NCBI RefSeq assembly: GCF_900155435.1
Contig: NZ_LT700212.1
Coordinates: 2,406,330-2,440,143, forward strand
Reading direction: 5' to 3'
From: Actinomyces provencensis
GTDB taxonomy: Bacteria; Actinomycetota; Actinomycetes; Actinomycetales; Actinomycetaceae
Length of the DNA: 33,814 nt
Below, piece after piece: positions 1-8,861 of the stretch. A program made the translations under genes and the position numbers. Position 1 is the first letter of the stretch. The number at the start of each line of letters is the position of its first letter. The notes under the pieces are model-generated. The model was not told where the DNA came from. It searched no databases and saw only the letters and a list, made by a program, of their open reading frames with translations.

Positions 1-1080
1 CTGCTGTGGGCCGCCCCGTTCATGGTCTTCCTCGGTTTCCCCATCGCAGCAGCGATCGAGTTGGGGGTGACCAGCAGCCTGGGCGCCCCGATCCTGTGGA
101 CCACGATCACCTTCGCGCTCGTCTACGTGCTCACCTGGGTCCTCAACCCACCCGCCCCACGTTCGGCCTCCCTGAGCGTGCGCCTGCTGGTGTGCATGAC
201 CGCCATGTTCGCCCTGCAGGTGCTCCTGATCTGGTCCACCTCGCGCGCCGGGATCGGGGGATCCCCCTACCTGCTGGCCTACATCTCGGCGAGCTGGACC
301 CTGCTGTCCCCCCGCCGGCTCGTCCTCCCCGGCGTCGCGGTGATCCTCGGTTTCGGGGCGGCCACCGTCGCCCTCACGTCCGCACCGTGGTCGGACCTGT
401 TCCTGGCGCTGCTGTCCCCCCTCCTCACGGCCGCGATCTGCTTCTTCGCCCGCAGTTCCATCGACTACGACCGCCGCACCTCCGTCGAGCACCGCCAGGC
501 CCTGGCCCTCTCCCAGGAACGCGAACGCACCCGCATCAGCGCCGACCTCCACGACATCCTCGGCCACACCCTCACCGGCATCACCGTCAAGGCGGACCTG
601 ACGGGCCGACTCCTGGACGCCGGCCGCATCGAGGACGCCCGCGCCCAGCTCGACGACCTCACGGACCTGGCCCGCGAGGCGCTCGGTGACGTGCGCTCCG
701 TGGTCTCCGCCAACCGGCTCCTCACCCCCACCGCGGAGATCGACTCCGCCCGCACACTCCTCACCTCCGCAGGCGTCACCCTGGAGGTCGACCAGCAGGG
801 AGAACCCGCACCCGGGGCATCGGCGACCCTGGTCGCCCACACGATCCGGGAGGCCTGCACCAATGCCCTGCTGCACGCCGAACCCGCCATCGTCCAGCTC
901 ACGATGCGCGAAGGTGGGGTCGAGATCCGCAATGACGGGTACTCGCGTCGTGTGTCGCACTCGACCTCGGGTGGGGGCACGGGGTTGTCCGGCCTGCGGG
1001 AGCGCCTCGGCCCGGGCGACCACCTGGAGTGGGGTCCCCGCGGCGGGGAGTGGGTCGTGACCCTGGAGCTGGGACGATGA
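1..1080 (+). CDS. Sensor histidine kinase, NarL/DesK-like (5' truncated)
   Basis: Membrane sensor kinase that should autophosphorylate on a histidine and pass the phosphate to the response regulator encoded next. The reading frame is open to the first base of the window, and the first in-frame ATG (22) lies inside a hydrophobic segment, so the true start is probably upstream. Counting from that ATG, four to five hydrophobic segments fill roughly residues 1-143. A HisKA_3 dimerisation box with the motif ERTRISADLHDILGH follows (phospho-acceptor His about 177). A HATPase domain ends the protein, with the N-box REACTNALLHA and a G-box GGGTGLSGLRERL. The stop overlaps the regulator start (ATGA), so the two are translationally coupled. 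The signal sensed cannot be read from the sequence. Confidence 0.93.
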   Translation: MLWAAPFMVFLGFPIAAAIELGVTSSLGAPILWTTITFALVYVLTWVLNPPAPRSASLSVRLLVCMTAMFALQVLLIWSTSRAGIGGSPYLLAYISASWTLLSPRRLVLPGVAVILGFGAATVALTSAPWSDLFLALLSPLLTAAICFFARSSIDYDRRTSVEHRQALALSQERERTRISADLHDILGHTLTGITVKADLTGRLLDAGRIEDARAQLDDLTDLAREALGDVRSVVSANRLLTPTAEIDSARTLLTSAGVTLEVDQQGEPAPGASATLVAHTIREACTNALLHAEPAIVQLTMREGGVEIRNDGYSRRVSHSTSGGGTGLSGLRERLGPGDHLEWGPRGGEWVVTLELGR

Positions 1081-1835
1081 GCACCCCTCGCACGGGCGCG
1101 GGCCACCCCCGTCCGGGTGGGCACAGGACGAACGGGCCCGACCCGGCGGGCACCGCCGGGGCCACGCCCACCACTCCCGGCCCGTCCCCCGCCACACTCC
1201 GCGCCGACGAGGGCGACGCCCCCGCGCTGCGTGTCGTCGTGGTGGACGACCAGGCCATGGTGCGCGGGGCACTGGCGATCCTGTTGGACCTGGAGCCCGA
1301 CATCGACGTCGTCGCCCAGGCCGCTGACGGACGAGAAGCGGTGGAGGTCCTCGCCGGACTGCCCACTGCCGCCGATGTGGTGCTCATGGACGTCGAGATG
1401 CCCACGATGGACGGCATCACCGCCTGTGCGGCCATCGTGTCCCGCTTCTCCGGGACGCGGGTCCTCATGCTCACCACCTTCGGCCGCCCGGGCTACGTCC
1501 AACGTGCACTCGACGCCGGCGCCTCGGGCTTCGTCGTCAAGGACGCTCCCTCGGAACAGTTGGCCGATGCGGTGCGCAGGGTCGCCCGCGGGCAACGCGT
1601 CATCGATCCGACCCTGGCGGTGGAGACCCTCACGCGCGGCGCCTCACCCCTGACGGAGCGCGAGGTCGAGGTGCTGCGCGCCGTCGCCGAGGGAGGGACG
1701 ATCGCCGACATCGCCGCCGAGGTCGGACTCACCCAGGGAACCGTGCGCAACCACATCAGCGCGGCGATGACGAAGACGGGGGCACGCACCCGTGCCGAGG
1801 CCGTGCGCCTGGCGACGGAGTCCGGCTGGTTGTGA
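1077..1835 (+). CDS. NarL/FixJ-family response regulator
   Basis: DNA-binding partner of the preceding kinase, 252 residues. The receiver domain spans about residues 50-170, with acidic pair D57/D58, phospho-acceptor Asp105 in LMDVEMPTMDG, Thr133/134 and Lys155. A LuxR-type helix-turn-helix fills about 188-250 (LTEREVEVLRAVAEG, then TVRNHISAAMTKTG). I chose the ATG at 1077 because it overlaps the kinase stop. That start leaves an odd Pro/Gly/Thr-rich tail of about 48 residues before the receiver; a later start would remove it, but no better ribosome binding site is visible. Target genes are unknown; such pairs often control a neighbouring ABC exporter, which would lie outside the window. Confidence 0.93.
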   Translation: MSTPRTGAGHPRPGGHRTNGPDPAGTAGATPTTPGPSPATLRADEGDAPALRVVVVDDQAMVRGALAILLDLEPDIDVVAQAADGREAVEVLAGLPTAADVVLMDVEMPTMDGITACAAIVSRFSGTRVLMLTTFGRPGYVQRALDAGASGFVVKDAPSEQLADAVRRVARGQRVIDPTLAVETLTRGASPLTEREVEVLRAVAEGGTIADIAAEVGLTQGTVRNHISAAMTKTGARTRAEAVRLATESGWL

Positions 1836-2181
1836 GCAGGCCCGGTCGGTCGTGAGGAGGCCCGGTCGGTCGTGGGGGAGCCGGCTGGCCGCCACGCCCG
1901 GGGCCCACACCCCACGGGTACTCCGCCCCCACAACGACCCGACGACTACCTCCCCGGTCGGGAGGGACCCGCACTCCCACGGGCACACCGCCCCCGCACC
2001 CACCGGGCGCACATCTCCCCGGTCGCGGCCACACCGACCCGGCGCGCACCTCCCCGATCGCGCCGGACTCCGAACACCCGCGGCCCCGGGCACCTCTGCA
2101 TCTCTCGACCCCCTGCACCGGGTGACGGTCCAGCGGGTCATCCGGGCCCGGTCCGGGCCCCTCGCGCGCTGAGATCGCCGC
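1836..2181. other. Convergent intergenic gap with 20-bp repeat and terminator-like hairpin
   Basis: No gene is convincing here. The sequence is very C-rich on the plus strand. Two copies of AGGCCCGGTCGGTCGTG (1838-1854 and 1858-1874) lie 20 bp apart right after the regulator stop. Three degenerate ACCTCCCCGGTCG-like stretches follow. A compact palindrome GGGCCCGGTCCGGGCCC at 2144-2160 lies just past the stop of the minus-strand VanZ-like gene and may act as its terminator, although no T-tract follows. Confidence 0.5.
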
Positions 2182-3474
2182 TCAGTACGGGTCGCCAGTC
2201 CTCACACCGGTGCCCGCATCGGCCCGGGTGTCGCGGAACCACGCCTGCGCCACCATCCCCGACAGACCCCGGCAACCGGGGCCGACCGGGACGAGTGCCA
2301 CCTCGGCGAGGACCAGTACACCTGCCAGGCCCAGGGCCGCAGCCGTGACAGCGCGCCCGGTTCCGGGAGTGGAACTCTCCGCCACGAGCAGGCAGGCCGC
2401 GACCGCTGCGGGAACCCCACCGGCACACAGCAGACGTTGCCACCGGTGGCCATCACGCGTGGGGGCCCCGGTGACCTCCCCTCCGTCATGCTCGCCTGCG
2501 GCGCCCTCGTGGGTGGCGGTGGCAGGAGGGACCGCCCCCCGGCGGGCAGAACTGGTGGGGGCAACGGCTCCCCGGAAGTCGGTTCCGGTCGGAGCAGCGG
2601 GCCCCCACGTCGGGGCGAGCCACACACTCGCCTGGCCGATGGTCGACCCCCTGCCGCTCCATGCCGGGCCGAGGAACACGCAGACCAGCGCCACCACCAG
2701 GCCGGCGGCGAACTCCGCGGTGTCCAGGACTGCGGGGTGGGGTGCCCCGGCGAGGATGCGCACCGCTCGGACCACCCAGGTGGTCCCCGCCCCCAGCACC
2801 GCGGCGAGCAGGACGTCCACGACCATCCCGGTCCAGCGGCGCCCCGGGGTGACGGGCCGGGGCTGCAGGCGCTCCTGGGACAGTGACCGGGCACTCGGCA
2901 TCCACCACAGCAGGACGGGGGCCAGCAGGACTCCCAGGAGGGCCCCGGAGGTGTTGAGGAGGATGTCGTCGACATCGGCCACCCGGTACGGGCAGGGGTA
3001 GAGGAAGGGGATGCCGACGGCCTGGGTCACCTCGATGGCGGCGGACACCACGGCCGCCAGGCCCACCACCACCGACGTGCGCCACCTGAGGTAGCGGGTG
3101 CCGATGACCCCGAAGGGGACGAAGAAGGCGACGTTGAGCACGGCCTGGAGGAAGACGGAGGAGCGCAGGGCGGCCCGGCGACCCACCGCCTCGATGGCCC
3201 CCAGGATCTCGACCAGGAACCTCAGGGGTGTGGTGTTGCGGTCCGCCGTGTGCGACTGGCACCACTGGCCCGTCGAGTCCGGCAACGGCATGGTCGTGTA
3301 GGCGACGATCGCCGTCGCGTACAGGCAGACCATGGCGAGACCGACCAGGCGAGCCAGGCTCGGGCGCCCGTAGCGGCGGTAGTGCCACACCAGCCCGGGC
3401 ACGAACAGCACGAGGAACAGCGGGATACCGGCCAGGAGCGCGAGGCGCCCCCTCTCCTCCCAGTGGAAGAGCAT
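2182..3474 (-). CDS. VanZ-like family membrane protein with C-terminal membrane extension
   Basis: Polytopic membrane protein of 430 residues. The N-terminal half (about 10-192) has the VanZ-like pattern: several hydrophobic helices, VLNVAFFVPFGVIG around 112-125, a conserved Glu-x-x-Gln (EVTQ, 148-151) and DVDDILLNTSGALLG around 167-181. VanZ itself gives low-level teicoplanin resistance, but most VanZ-like proteins have no known function. After this come further hydrophobic segments (about 217-270 and 346-400) separated by a disordered Thr/Pro/Ala-rich stretch (about 290-343). The start is supported by a strong GGGGAGGTGAC ribosome binding site. It lies downstream of the HNH nuclease gene on the same strand, with a 223-bp gap. 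Confidence 0.8.
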   Translation of the reverse strand: MLFHWEERGRLALLAGIPLFLVLFVPGLVWHYRRYGRPSLARLVGLAMVCLYATAIVAYTTMPLPDSTGQWCQSHTADRNTTPLRFLVEILGAIEAVGRRAALRSSVFLQAVLNVAFFVPFGVIGTRYLRWRTSVVVGLAAVVSAAIEVTQAVGIPFLYPCPYRVADVDDILLNTSGALLGVLLAPVLLWWMPSARSLSQERLQPRPVTPGRRWTGMVVDVLLAAVLGAGTTWVVRAVRILAGAPHPAVLDTAEFAAGLVVALVCVFLGPAWSGRGSTIGQASVWLAPTWGPAAPTGTDFRGAVAPTSSARRGAVPPATATHEGAAGEHDGGEVTGAPTRDGHRWQRLLCAGGVPAAVAACLLVAESSTPGTGRAVTAAALGLAGVLVLAEVALVPVGPGCRGLSGMVAQAWFRDTRADAGTGVRTGDPY

Positions 3475-3588
3475 GCGTCACCTCCCCTGACGTGTCGCGG
3501 AGCCACTCCTGGCCCACAGGTTCCTCCTCACGGACACTACTGCGCAGGGGCAGCACGACGGGGCAGGGTCTCGACTCGCCCCGCCGAG

Positions 3589-3648
3589 CGGTGGACTTCC
3601 TACCGAACGGTGGGGGTATGGGGCCACCTCTCGGTGAGAAGTCCACCG
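3589..3648. repeat. Long-loop inverted repeat between nuclease and VanZ-like genes
   Basis: CGGTGGACTTC at 3589-3599 is exactly complementary to GAAGTCCACCG at 3638-3648. Smaller ACCG/CGGT palindromes lie in the loop, and a second copy of CCACCTCTCGG lies nearby. On the minus strand it is downstream of the nuclease stop and about 115 bp upstream of the VanZ-like start, so it could be a terminator or an operator. Confidence 0.5.
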
Positions 3649-3697
3649 TTCGACGGGAAGTCACTACTCGGTGGGAATGCCACCTCTCGGCGTACCG

Positions 3698-4522
3698 TCA
3701 CCGGGTCGGCAACACCTGGTCCGGGCAGTCCCGCAGCACATCGCCCATGGCATCGCGCTCGGAGTCCGTCACGCTCAGCCCCCAGGTTGCCTTCACCGCG
3801 ATCTGACGGGCGACGTAGGGGCACCGGAAGTCGGCATCCGGGGGCAGCCACTGGTCCGCGCGTGCCGCCTCCTTGTCCTGGTTGGCCGCTCCGTCCACCG
3901 CCAACAGGTTGAGGGGGTCGTTGGCGAACTCCTGACGGGCACCGAGCTCCCACTGCCAGGCACCGGCGCGCCACGCATCCGCGAGCGCGACGACATGGTC
4001 GATCTGGACCAGATCCGAGGTCCCCTCCCCGCGCACGAACTCGACGGTCCGTCCGGTGTAGGGCTCGGCCAGGGTCCCCGACGCCACCACGCAGTCGTGC
4101 GTTCCCGGTCTGAACACCGGCCGGGCAAGGTCCCGGGCGAGGATGTCGTTGCGCGTGTCGCAGCCATTGTGGTCCGTGTCGGCCCACCGGGTCCCGAAGG
4201 CCTCGCGTCGGTAGTCGGGGACGTCCTCGTCCCCGCGCGCGGGCAGGGAGCGCAGCGCCACCACGACCTCGGTGGCAGGCAGGTCTCCGACGTCCCCGCC
4301 CGAGGATGCGGCAGGCCAGCCCAGGCGGTGCTGCAGTCCGAGGAGGTCGGGACCCAGCCCCGGGAAGAAGGCCCAGACGAGGGCGGCCAGTGCGAACACG
4401 ACCAGTGCGACGTCAGGCCTGTTCCACCCCCGGCTGGCGGGACCACCGCGCCCCGAGCTGCGGATCGCGGAGCCACGCCATGGGGGACCACCGGAGCCGG
4501 ACCTGCCCTTGTCGTGCCCCAT
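3698..4522 (-). CDS. Membrane-anchored HNH nuclease (DUF1524/GmrSD C-terminal type)
   Basis: Predicted extracellular or cell-surface nuclease of 274 residues. A Gly/Ser/Arg-rich cytoplasmic tail is followed by one transmembrane segment at about 37-55, which anchors the rest outside. The catalytic domain has TRWADTDHNGCDTRNDIL (about 111-128), the metal-binding motif VQIDHVVALADAW (D175, H176), and NDPLNLLAVDGAANQDK (about 201-217), the usual pattern of actinobacterial HNH family proteins related to DUF1524. Cysteines at 121, 144 and 234 may form disulfides. The ATG at 4522 has a GAGGACC-like ribosome binding site. Such enzymes are thought to degrade external DNA; that role is inferred by family, not shown here. 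Confidence 0.85.
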   Translation of the reverse strand: MGHDKGRSGSGGPPWRGSAIRSSGRGGPASRGWNRPDVALVVFALAALVWAFFPGLGPDLLGLQHRLGWPAASSGGDVGDLPATEVVVALRSLPARGDEDVPDYRREAFGTRWADTDHNGCDTRNDILARDLARPVFRPGTHDCVVASGTLAEPYTGRTVEFVRGEGTSDLVQIDHVVALADAWRAGAWQWELGARQEFANDPLNLLAVDGAANQDKEAARADQWLPPDADFRCPYVARQIAVKATWGLSVTDSERDAMGDVLRDCPDQVLPTR

Positions 4523-4949
4523 CCCTGGTCCTCGCTCTCACACCTGTGCCCGCGCCGGTTGGTCCGTGTTGTCCGGACGACGGGTCTCTCCGTCACCGAT
4601 CGGTCCGGCCGCTCCGGTCCTTCCGGCAGGTCCGCTCGTCACCGGGCATCCCGGTCGATCCGGTCTTCACCGGTCGTTCCGTTCAGTCCGGTGGTCCCCT
4701 CCCTCATCCACATGATGATGTGGGCCGCATGCACCTGGACATCGTCCACAGCTCCTGGACTGTCCGGGGGCCCACCACCGGGGAGTGCGTTCCACACTCC
4801 GGGCACCACCGGGGAGTCCGTCCCACACACCGGGCACCACCGGGGAGTCCGTCCGACACGAGGGGCACCACCGGGACTGATCCCGGACCCCGGGAGGGCC
4901 CTGCGGCACCGGGCGCAGCCCTACGGCCCCTCACCCCCACCCCCCGCCG
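4523..4949. other. Intergenic gap rich in TCCGG words and 31-bp repeats
   Basis: This gap lies between the nuclease start and the permease stop, both on the minus strand, so it should hold the permease terminator and the nuclease promoter. Positions 4560-4700 are a low-complexity run of TCCGG/CCGGTC words. Positions 4773-4880 hold a 31-bp tandem repeat, listed separately. I see no convincing promoter hexamers or small gene. Confidence 0.5.
4773..4880. repeat. 31-bp tandem repeat, about 3.5 units
   Basis: The word CACCACCGGGGAGT starts at 4773, 4804 and 4835, with a truncated fourth copy at 4866, giving an exact 31-bp period. The second halves vary slightly between units. There are no spacers, so it is not a CRISPR array. 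The array is intergenic. Confidence 0.9.
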
Positions 4950-6731
4950 TCAGCCGCGAGCTGCGCGACGCAGACCCCAGTGCTGGCGCACCGTGTAGAG
5001 ACCGGCGATCAGTGCCGTCAGCACTGCCACACCGATCAACTGCGGGCGCCCCGACGGGCTCCACGCCATGAGCACGCCGATGGCACCCAGACCGGCCAGG
5101 ACCAACCATCCCAGCCACGGCCAGCCGGGCATGCGGATCGCCAGGGTGCCGTCGCGGACCAGGATCGGGTGCAGACGCATCTGTGAGACGACCACGAAGA
5201 GCCACACGACCAGCAGCGACATGCCGATGGCATTGAGCAGGATGCCGAGGAGGGCTTCTGGCAGCCACCAGTTGAGCCCGACCGAGACCAGTGCCAGGGC
5301 GATGGACACCGACACGGCACGGCGTGGGGTCCGCCCTCGTGAGAGGTCACCGGAGGCGCCCTCGTGCGCGACGACGGAGCGGACGTCGTCCTCGTCGACG
5401 GGAGCATCGTCGAGGGTGTCCACGGTCCCGTCGACGGGAGCGTCGTCGAGGGTGCCCACGGTCCCGTCGGCGCGCCGCACACCCGGGCTGACCTCGGCGG
5501 GCACACCCGGCACCGACGTGGGCACGCCCGCCCCACCCAGCAGCCAGCGTGCCCCCATGCCACGCGCCGACAGGGAGTAGGCCATGCGCGAGGAGGCGTA
5601 GATGTTGGCGGAGAACGCGCTGACCAGCGCGATGAAGACGACGGCCTCCATGATGCGTCCCACGGCGGGGATGCCCGCCATGTCGAGCACGGAGGCGAAG
5701 GGGTTGGTGCGCATCTCCTCGGAGTTCCACGGCAGCAGGCAGATCATCAGGACCACGGACCCCACGTAGAAGACCAGGATCCGCCAGATGACGGAGCGGA
5801 TCGCCTGGCCCATGGCGCGCTGGGGTTCCTCGGACTCCGCGGCCGCAATGGTGACGATCTCGATGCCCCCGAAGGAGGTGATGATGGCGAGCAGGCCCAC
5901 GGCGATGCCGGCCAGCCCGTGGGGCGCCCAGCCGCCGTGGCCCAGGACGTTGTCCACCACGGACTCCGGGCGCCCGGGGATGATGCCGGTGACCAGGCCG
6001 ATGCCGATGGCGAGGAAGGCGACGATCGTGAAGACCTTGATGCCGGCCAACCAGGCCTCGACCTCACCGAAGTCGCCGGCGGCCAGCAGGTTCACCCCGC
6101 CCAGCACCACGACGATGACCAGTGCTACCGTCCACTGCGGCACCGCGGGGAACCAGTTGACGAAGATCCCGGCCGCGCCGGTGATCTCCATGCCGAGCAC
6201 CATGATCAGGGTGAACCAGTACAGCCAGCCGACCGTGAACCCGGCCCAGCGCCCGATGCCCGCCTCGGCGTAGGTGGAGAAGGACCCTGTGGAGGGCAGT
6301 GCGGCGGCGAGTTCCGCCAGGGCGTACATGACCGAGATCGCCAGCAGCGCCGCCAGCACGTAGGAGACGAGCACCGCGGGCCCCGCCTCCGACACGGCCA
6401 CGCCCGTGCCCAGGAAGAAGCCGGCCCCGATCGCGGAGCCGAGAGCCATCATCGACAGGTGGCGCGTCTTGAAGCGTTTGCCCGTCGTGGCGGTGGCACC
6501 CCGGCGCGCGTCCGCCTCCGCCTGCGATCCCCTCCCGGTCACGGGTGCCCCGGTCGTGGGGGACGCGGACGAGGGCGCTCCCGCGGTCGTGCCAGTCGGC
6601 GTCGCGCGAACCGGTGCGGGCCTGGCTCCCGACACTGGACGAGGGCGGGACGGGTCTGGGTTCGGGTCCACGGATGGCCTTCCGGGCTGGGGTGCGCGGA
6701 GAGCGGTGTCTCCGGTGACGACGCCCGCCAT
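4950..6731 (-). CDS. Amino-acid permease, APC superfamily
   Basis: Cytoplasmic-membrane amino-acid/proton symporter of the AAT or GABA-permease type, about 593 residues. After a disordered N-terminus of about 85 residues the family signature KRFKTRHLSMMALGSAIGAGF opens helix 1. The middle carries SFGGIEIVTIAAAESEEPQRA, typical of these permeases, and about 12 hydrophobic helices can be counted. The loop before the last helices is unusually long and acidic and contains two 12-residue repeats (TLDDAPVDGTVD). I chose the ATG at 6731; the upstream ribosome binding site is weak, and the open frame continues to 7055, so the start is uncertain. The substrate cannot be assigned. Confidence 0.9.
   Translation of the reverse strand: MAGVVTGDTALRAPQPGRPSVDPNPDPSRPRPVSGARPAPVRATPTGTTAGAPSSASPTTGAPVTGRGSQAEADARRGATATTGKRFKTRHLSMMALGSAIGAGFFLGTGVAVSEAGPAVLVSYVLAALLAISVMYALAELAAALPSTGSFSTYAEAGIGRWAGFTVGWLYWFTLIMVLGMEITGAAGIFVNWFPAVPQWTVALVIVVVLGGVNLLAAGDFGEVEAWLAGIKVFTIVAFLAIGIGLVTGIIPGRPESVVDNVLGHGGWAPHGLAGIAVGLLAIITSFGGIEIVTIAAAESEEPQRAMGQAIRSVIWRILVFYVGSVVLMICLLPWNSEEMRTNPFASVLDMAGIPAVGRIMEAVVFIALVSAFSANIYASSRMAYSLSARGMGARWLLGGAGVPTSVPGVPAEVSPGVRRADGTVGTLDDAPVDGTVDTLDDAPVDEDDVRSVVAHEGASGDLSRGRTPRRAVSVSIALALVSVGLNWWLPEALLGILLNAIGMSLLVVWLFVVVSQMRLHPILVRDGTLAIRMPGWPWLGWLVLAGLGAIGVLMAWSPSGRPQLIGVAVLTALIAGLYTVRQHWGLRRAARG
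5394..5465. repeat. 36-bp in-frame tandem repeat inside the permease gene
   Basis: GTCGACGGGAGC begins at 5394 and again at 5430. The two 36-bp units differ at only a few bases. They encode two acidic 12-residue repeats in a cytoplasmic loop of the permease, so gain or loss of a unit keeps the frame. Confidence 0.9.
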
Positions 6732-6937
6732 TGTGCCACCGTGTGCACTGACTCCACGACTCCCGGCGGGACCCGACCGGCCAGCGGCGTGGGGGGCCTC
6801 TACCGGGTCGCGCCCGGGACGGACCTGGACTGACCGGGGTGGGCGCGTACGAGTGGAGCCATCCGGTGGGCGCATCGGGGAGCGAGGTGGAGGTGCCCGA
6901 GCGGGCGAGCCGAATCGGACCCGCCCGCCCCCGGCGA

Positions 6938-8596
6938 TCAGCGGATGGGGATGTCGGTGACGCGGAAGAGGAAGTAGTGGGCGGTCATGCCCCCGAGGAC
7001 GTCCTTGTAGTCGGAGACGTCGAGGACTGCGGAGTCGGCCTCCATCCGTGGCCACACCACAGGGACGACCACGGACTGACCCGGCTCCAGCGTCACGTAC
7101 TGGTCGGGGACGACGGGCATGTGGTCCGCGCCCGCGATCGAGTAGTCCACGGGGAAGAAGCGCTGGCCGCCCTCGAGGAGGGTGAGCCCCGCCGGCATGG
7201 ACATCTGGTTGGGTTCGAACTCACCGCGCGGGGTGCTCAGGGTCATGGCCCGCAGGGCGTTGAGGACCCCGATGTCCTCCTTGTCCCCGACGTTGGTCAC
7301 GGTGACCTCCCCGACCAGGTAACGCCCACGCGTGCGCAGCTCCGCCAGGTCGATGCGCATGGTGTCACCGTCGTCATTGGAGACCGTCGCCCCCTCCCCG
7401 GACACACCCACGGGTCCCTCGGCCTCGGGGAGCTGTGCCTCGTCACTGCCCTGGATGACGACGTGACCGGAGGTGTCGGCGGGGACGACGAGGATCTCGA
7501 CACGGCGGTTCGCGGCCCGCGCCTCACTGGTCGTGCCCGCGACGCGTGGCTCGCTCTCACCCTTGCCCTGCGTGGTGACCTCGAAGGCGGAGAGATCCGC
7601 CAGGTCGTCCAGGGCGCTTCGGACCGCCTCGGCGCGCCGCTCCGACAGGGCCTGGTTGTACTCGTCGGTGCTGACGTCGTCGGTGTGGCCGACGATGGTG
7701 ATGGTTCCGCCCTCGATGCCACCCAACTGGGCTGCCACCTGTTGCAGCTCCGCCTGGGCTCCGCTTCCGAGGGTGTCCTGGTCGACGTCGAAGAGGACGT
7801 CGGAGTTGACATTGATGTCCACCCGTTCGGGGGTGACCTCGATGTCCTGGCCGTCGTCGGTGGCCAGCGCGAAGGACTGCAGCTCGGCCGTGCGCAGGTT
7901 GATCTCCTGGCCGGGCAGTCCGATCTCCTCCTCGGCGGAGTCCAGGGCGGCGACGGAACGGATGTCCGTGGCGTCCGTGGGCAGGGCCGACTCCTCCACG
8001 ACGGGCACGTCCTCCACCAGGCCCACGCTGGGCACCAGGACGTCCACGGCGTCGCGGTCCTGGGGACCGTAGACCGAGTAGGCCACGTAGGGCGGTTCCT
8101 GCGTGAAGGGGGAGATCTCCAGGGTCGCCTCGTCGCTGGCCTTGGGATCCGCCCCGAGCCGTACGGGCTCCTCCACCGTGCCTGCCTCCAGGTCGAGGAG
8201 GGGGAAGCGGTAGATGCCGCGGAAGGGGTGGGCCATCCAGTGGTCGCGCCTCTCGAACCCGGCCGCCTGCGCGCCGTCGGGGAGTTCCACCTCGAGCACC
8301 AGGACGGCGTGATCACCCCGGTTCACCAGCGGACCGATGCGGGCGGTCACCTCGCTCGTCGGGGTCTCGATCGTCCCTTCGACGAAGAGATCTCCCGCGG
8401 CCGGCGCCTCGGTCCCGCCCTCGTCGGCGGCACCGGACTGGGACGGACCTGACTGCCCGGACTGTCCCGACTGCTCCCCGGAGGACTGACCCCCACCGGT
8501 GCAGGCCCCGAGGGCGAGGGCTGCGGCCGCCAGGAGGGCGGCCAACCGTGCTGCGGACGGTGCGGCATGGGGATCAGACGTCGGGCGGCGCGTCAT
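6938..8596 (-). CDS. Lipoprotein with OmpA-family peptidoglycan-binding domain
   Basis: Exported lipoprotein of 552 residues. The signal peptide ends in the lipobox LALGAC (Cys32), followed by a Ser/Gly/Gln-rich linker. The OmpA domain sits in the middle, about 262-371, with VLFDVDQDTL, the peptidoglycan-contact motif GHTDD (303-307), SERRAEAV and NRRVEI. Flanking regions (about 70-250 and 375-552) resemble beta-rich extracellular domains I do not recognise. It probably tethers the membrane to peptidoglycan. The start has a GAAGAGG ribosome binding site, and a TAGGGT -10-like hexamer lies at 8654-8659 on the minus strand. The QSG-rich linker resembles the C-terminal tail of the LytR_C protein further along the window. 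Confidence 0.9.
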   Translation of the reverse strand: MTRRPTSDPHAAPSAARLAALLAAAALALGACTGGGQSSGEQSGQSGQSGPSQSGAADEGGTEAPAAGDLFVEGTIETPTSEVTARIGPLVNRGDHAVLVLEVELPDGAQAAGFERRDHWMAHPFRGIYRFPLLDLEAGTVEEPVRLGADPKASDEATLEISPFTQEPPYVAYSVYGPQDRDAVDVLVPSVGLVEDVPVVEESALPTDATDIRSVAALDSAEEEIGLPGQEINLRTAELQSFALATDDGQDIEVTPERVDINVNSDVLFDVDQDTLGSGAQAELQQVAAQLGGIEGGTITIVGHTDDVSTDEYNQALSERRAEAVRSALDDLADLSAFEVTTQGKGESEPRVAGTTSEARAANRRVEILVVPADTSGHVVIQGSDEAQLPEAEGPVGVSGEGATVSNDDGDTMRIDLAELRTRGRYLVGEVTVTNVGDKEDIGVLNALRAMTLSTPRGEFEPNQMSMPAGLTLLEGGQRFFPVDYSIAGADHMPVVPDQYVTLEPGQSVVVPVVWPRMEADSAVLDVSDYKDVLGGMTAHYFLFRVTDIPIR

Positions 8597-8826
8597 CAGC
8601 GGACCTCTTCCGGGTGTCGACTGGGCAAGCGGTCAGGGATCTGTCTCCACTGCACCCTAGCGGGCACACGCGTGGTCCCGCCCGAGGAGAGTCCAGGGGG
8701 ATCCGGAGGAAGGACGAGGGGCACGGCCCCGCCCTCAACGGCACGGCGACCGGTGTGGCATCGTCCCGATCGCCCGGGGACATCTGGCCCCTCCGCTCCG
8801 GCACCCCCGGCGCCGGGCAACGAAGA

Positions 8827-8853
8827 ACCCCGGAACCACTGGGGTCCCGGGGT
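8827..8853 (-). terminator. Terminator-like hairpin after tRNA-Ser
   Basis: ACCCCGG at 8827-8833 pairs with CCGGGGT at 8847-8853, and bases in between can pair further. On the minus strand it begins 8 bp after the tRNA and is followed by a short T-containing stretch (TTCTTCG). Confidence 0.6.
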
Positions 8854-8861
8854 CTCGCGGC

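Noticed and set aside
4639-4940. Small minus-strand open frames over the 31-bp repeat
   Set aside because: They only translate the repeat and have no ribosome binding site.
6732-7055. N-terminal extension of the amino-acid permease
   Set aside because: Low-complexity Arg/Pro-rich sequence that runs into the neighbouring lipoprotein gene's end; the permease fold begins well after 6731.
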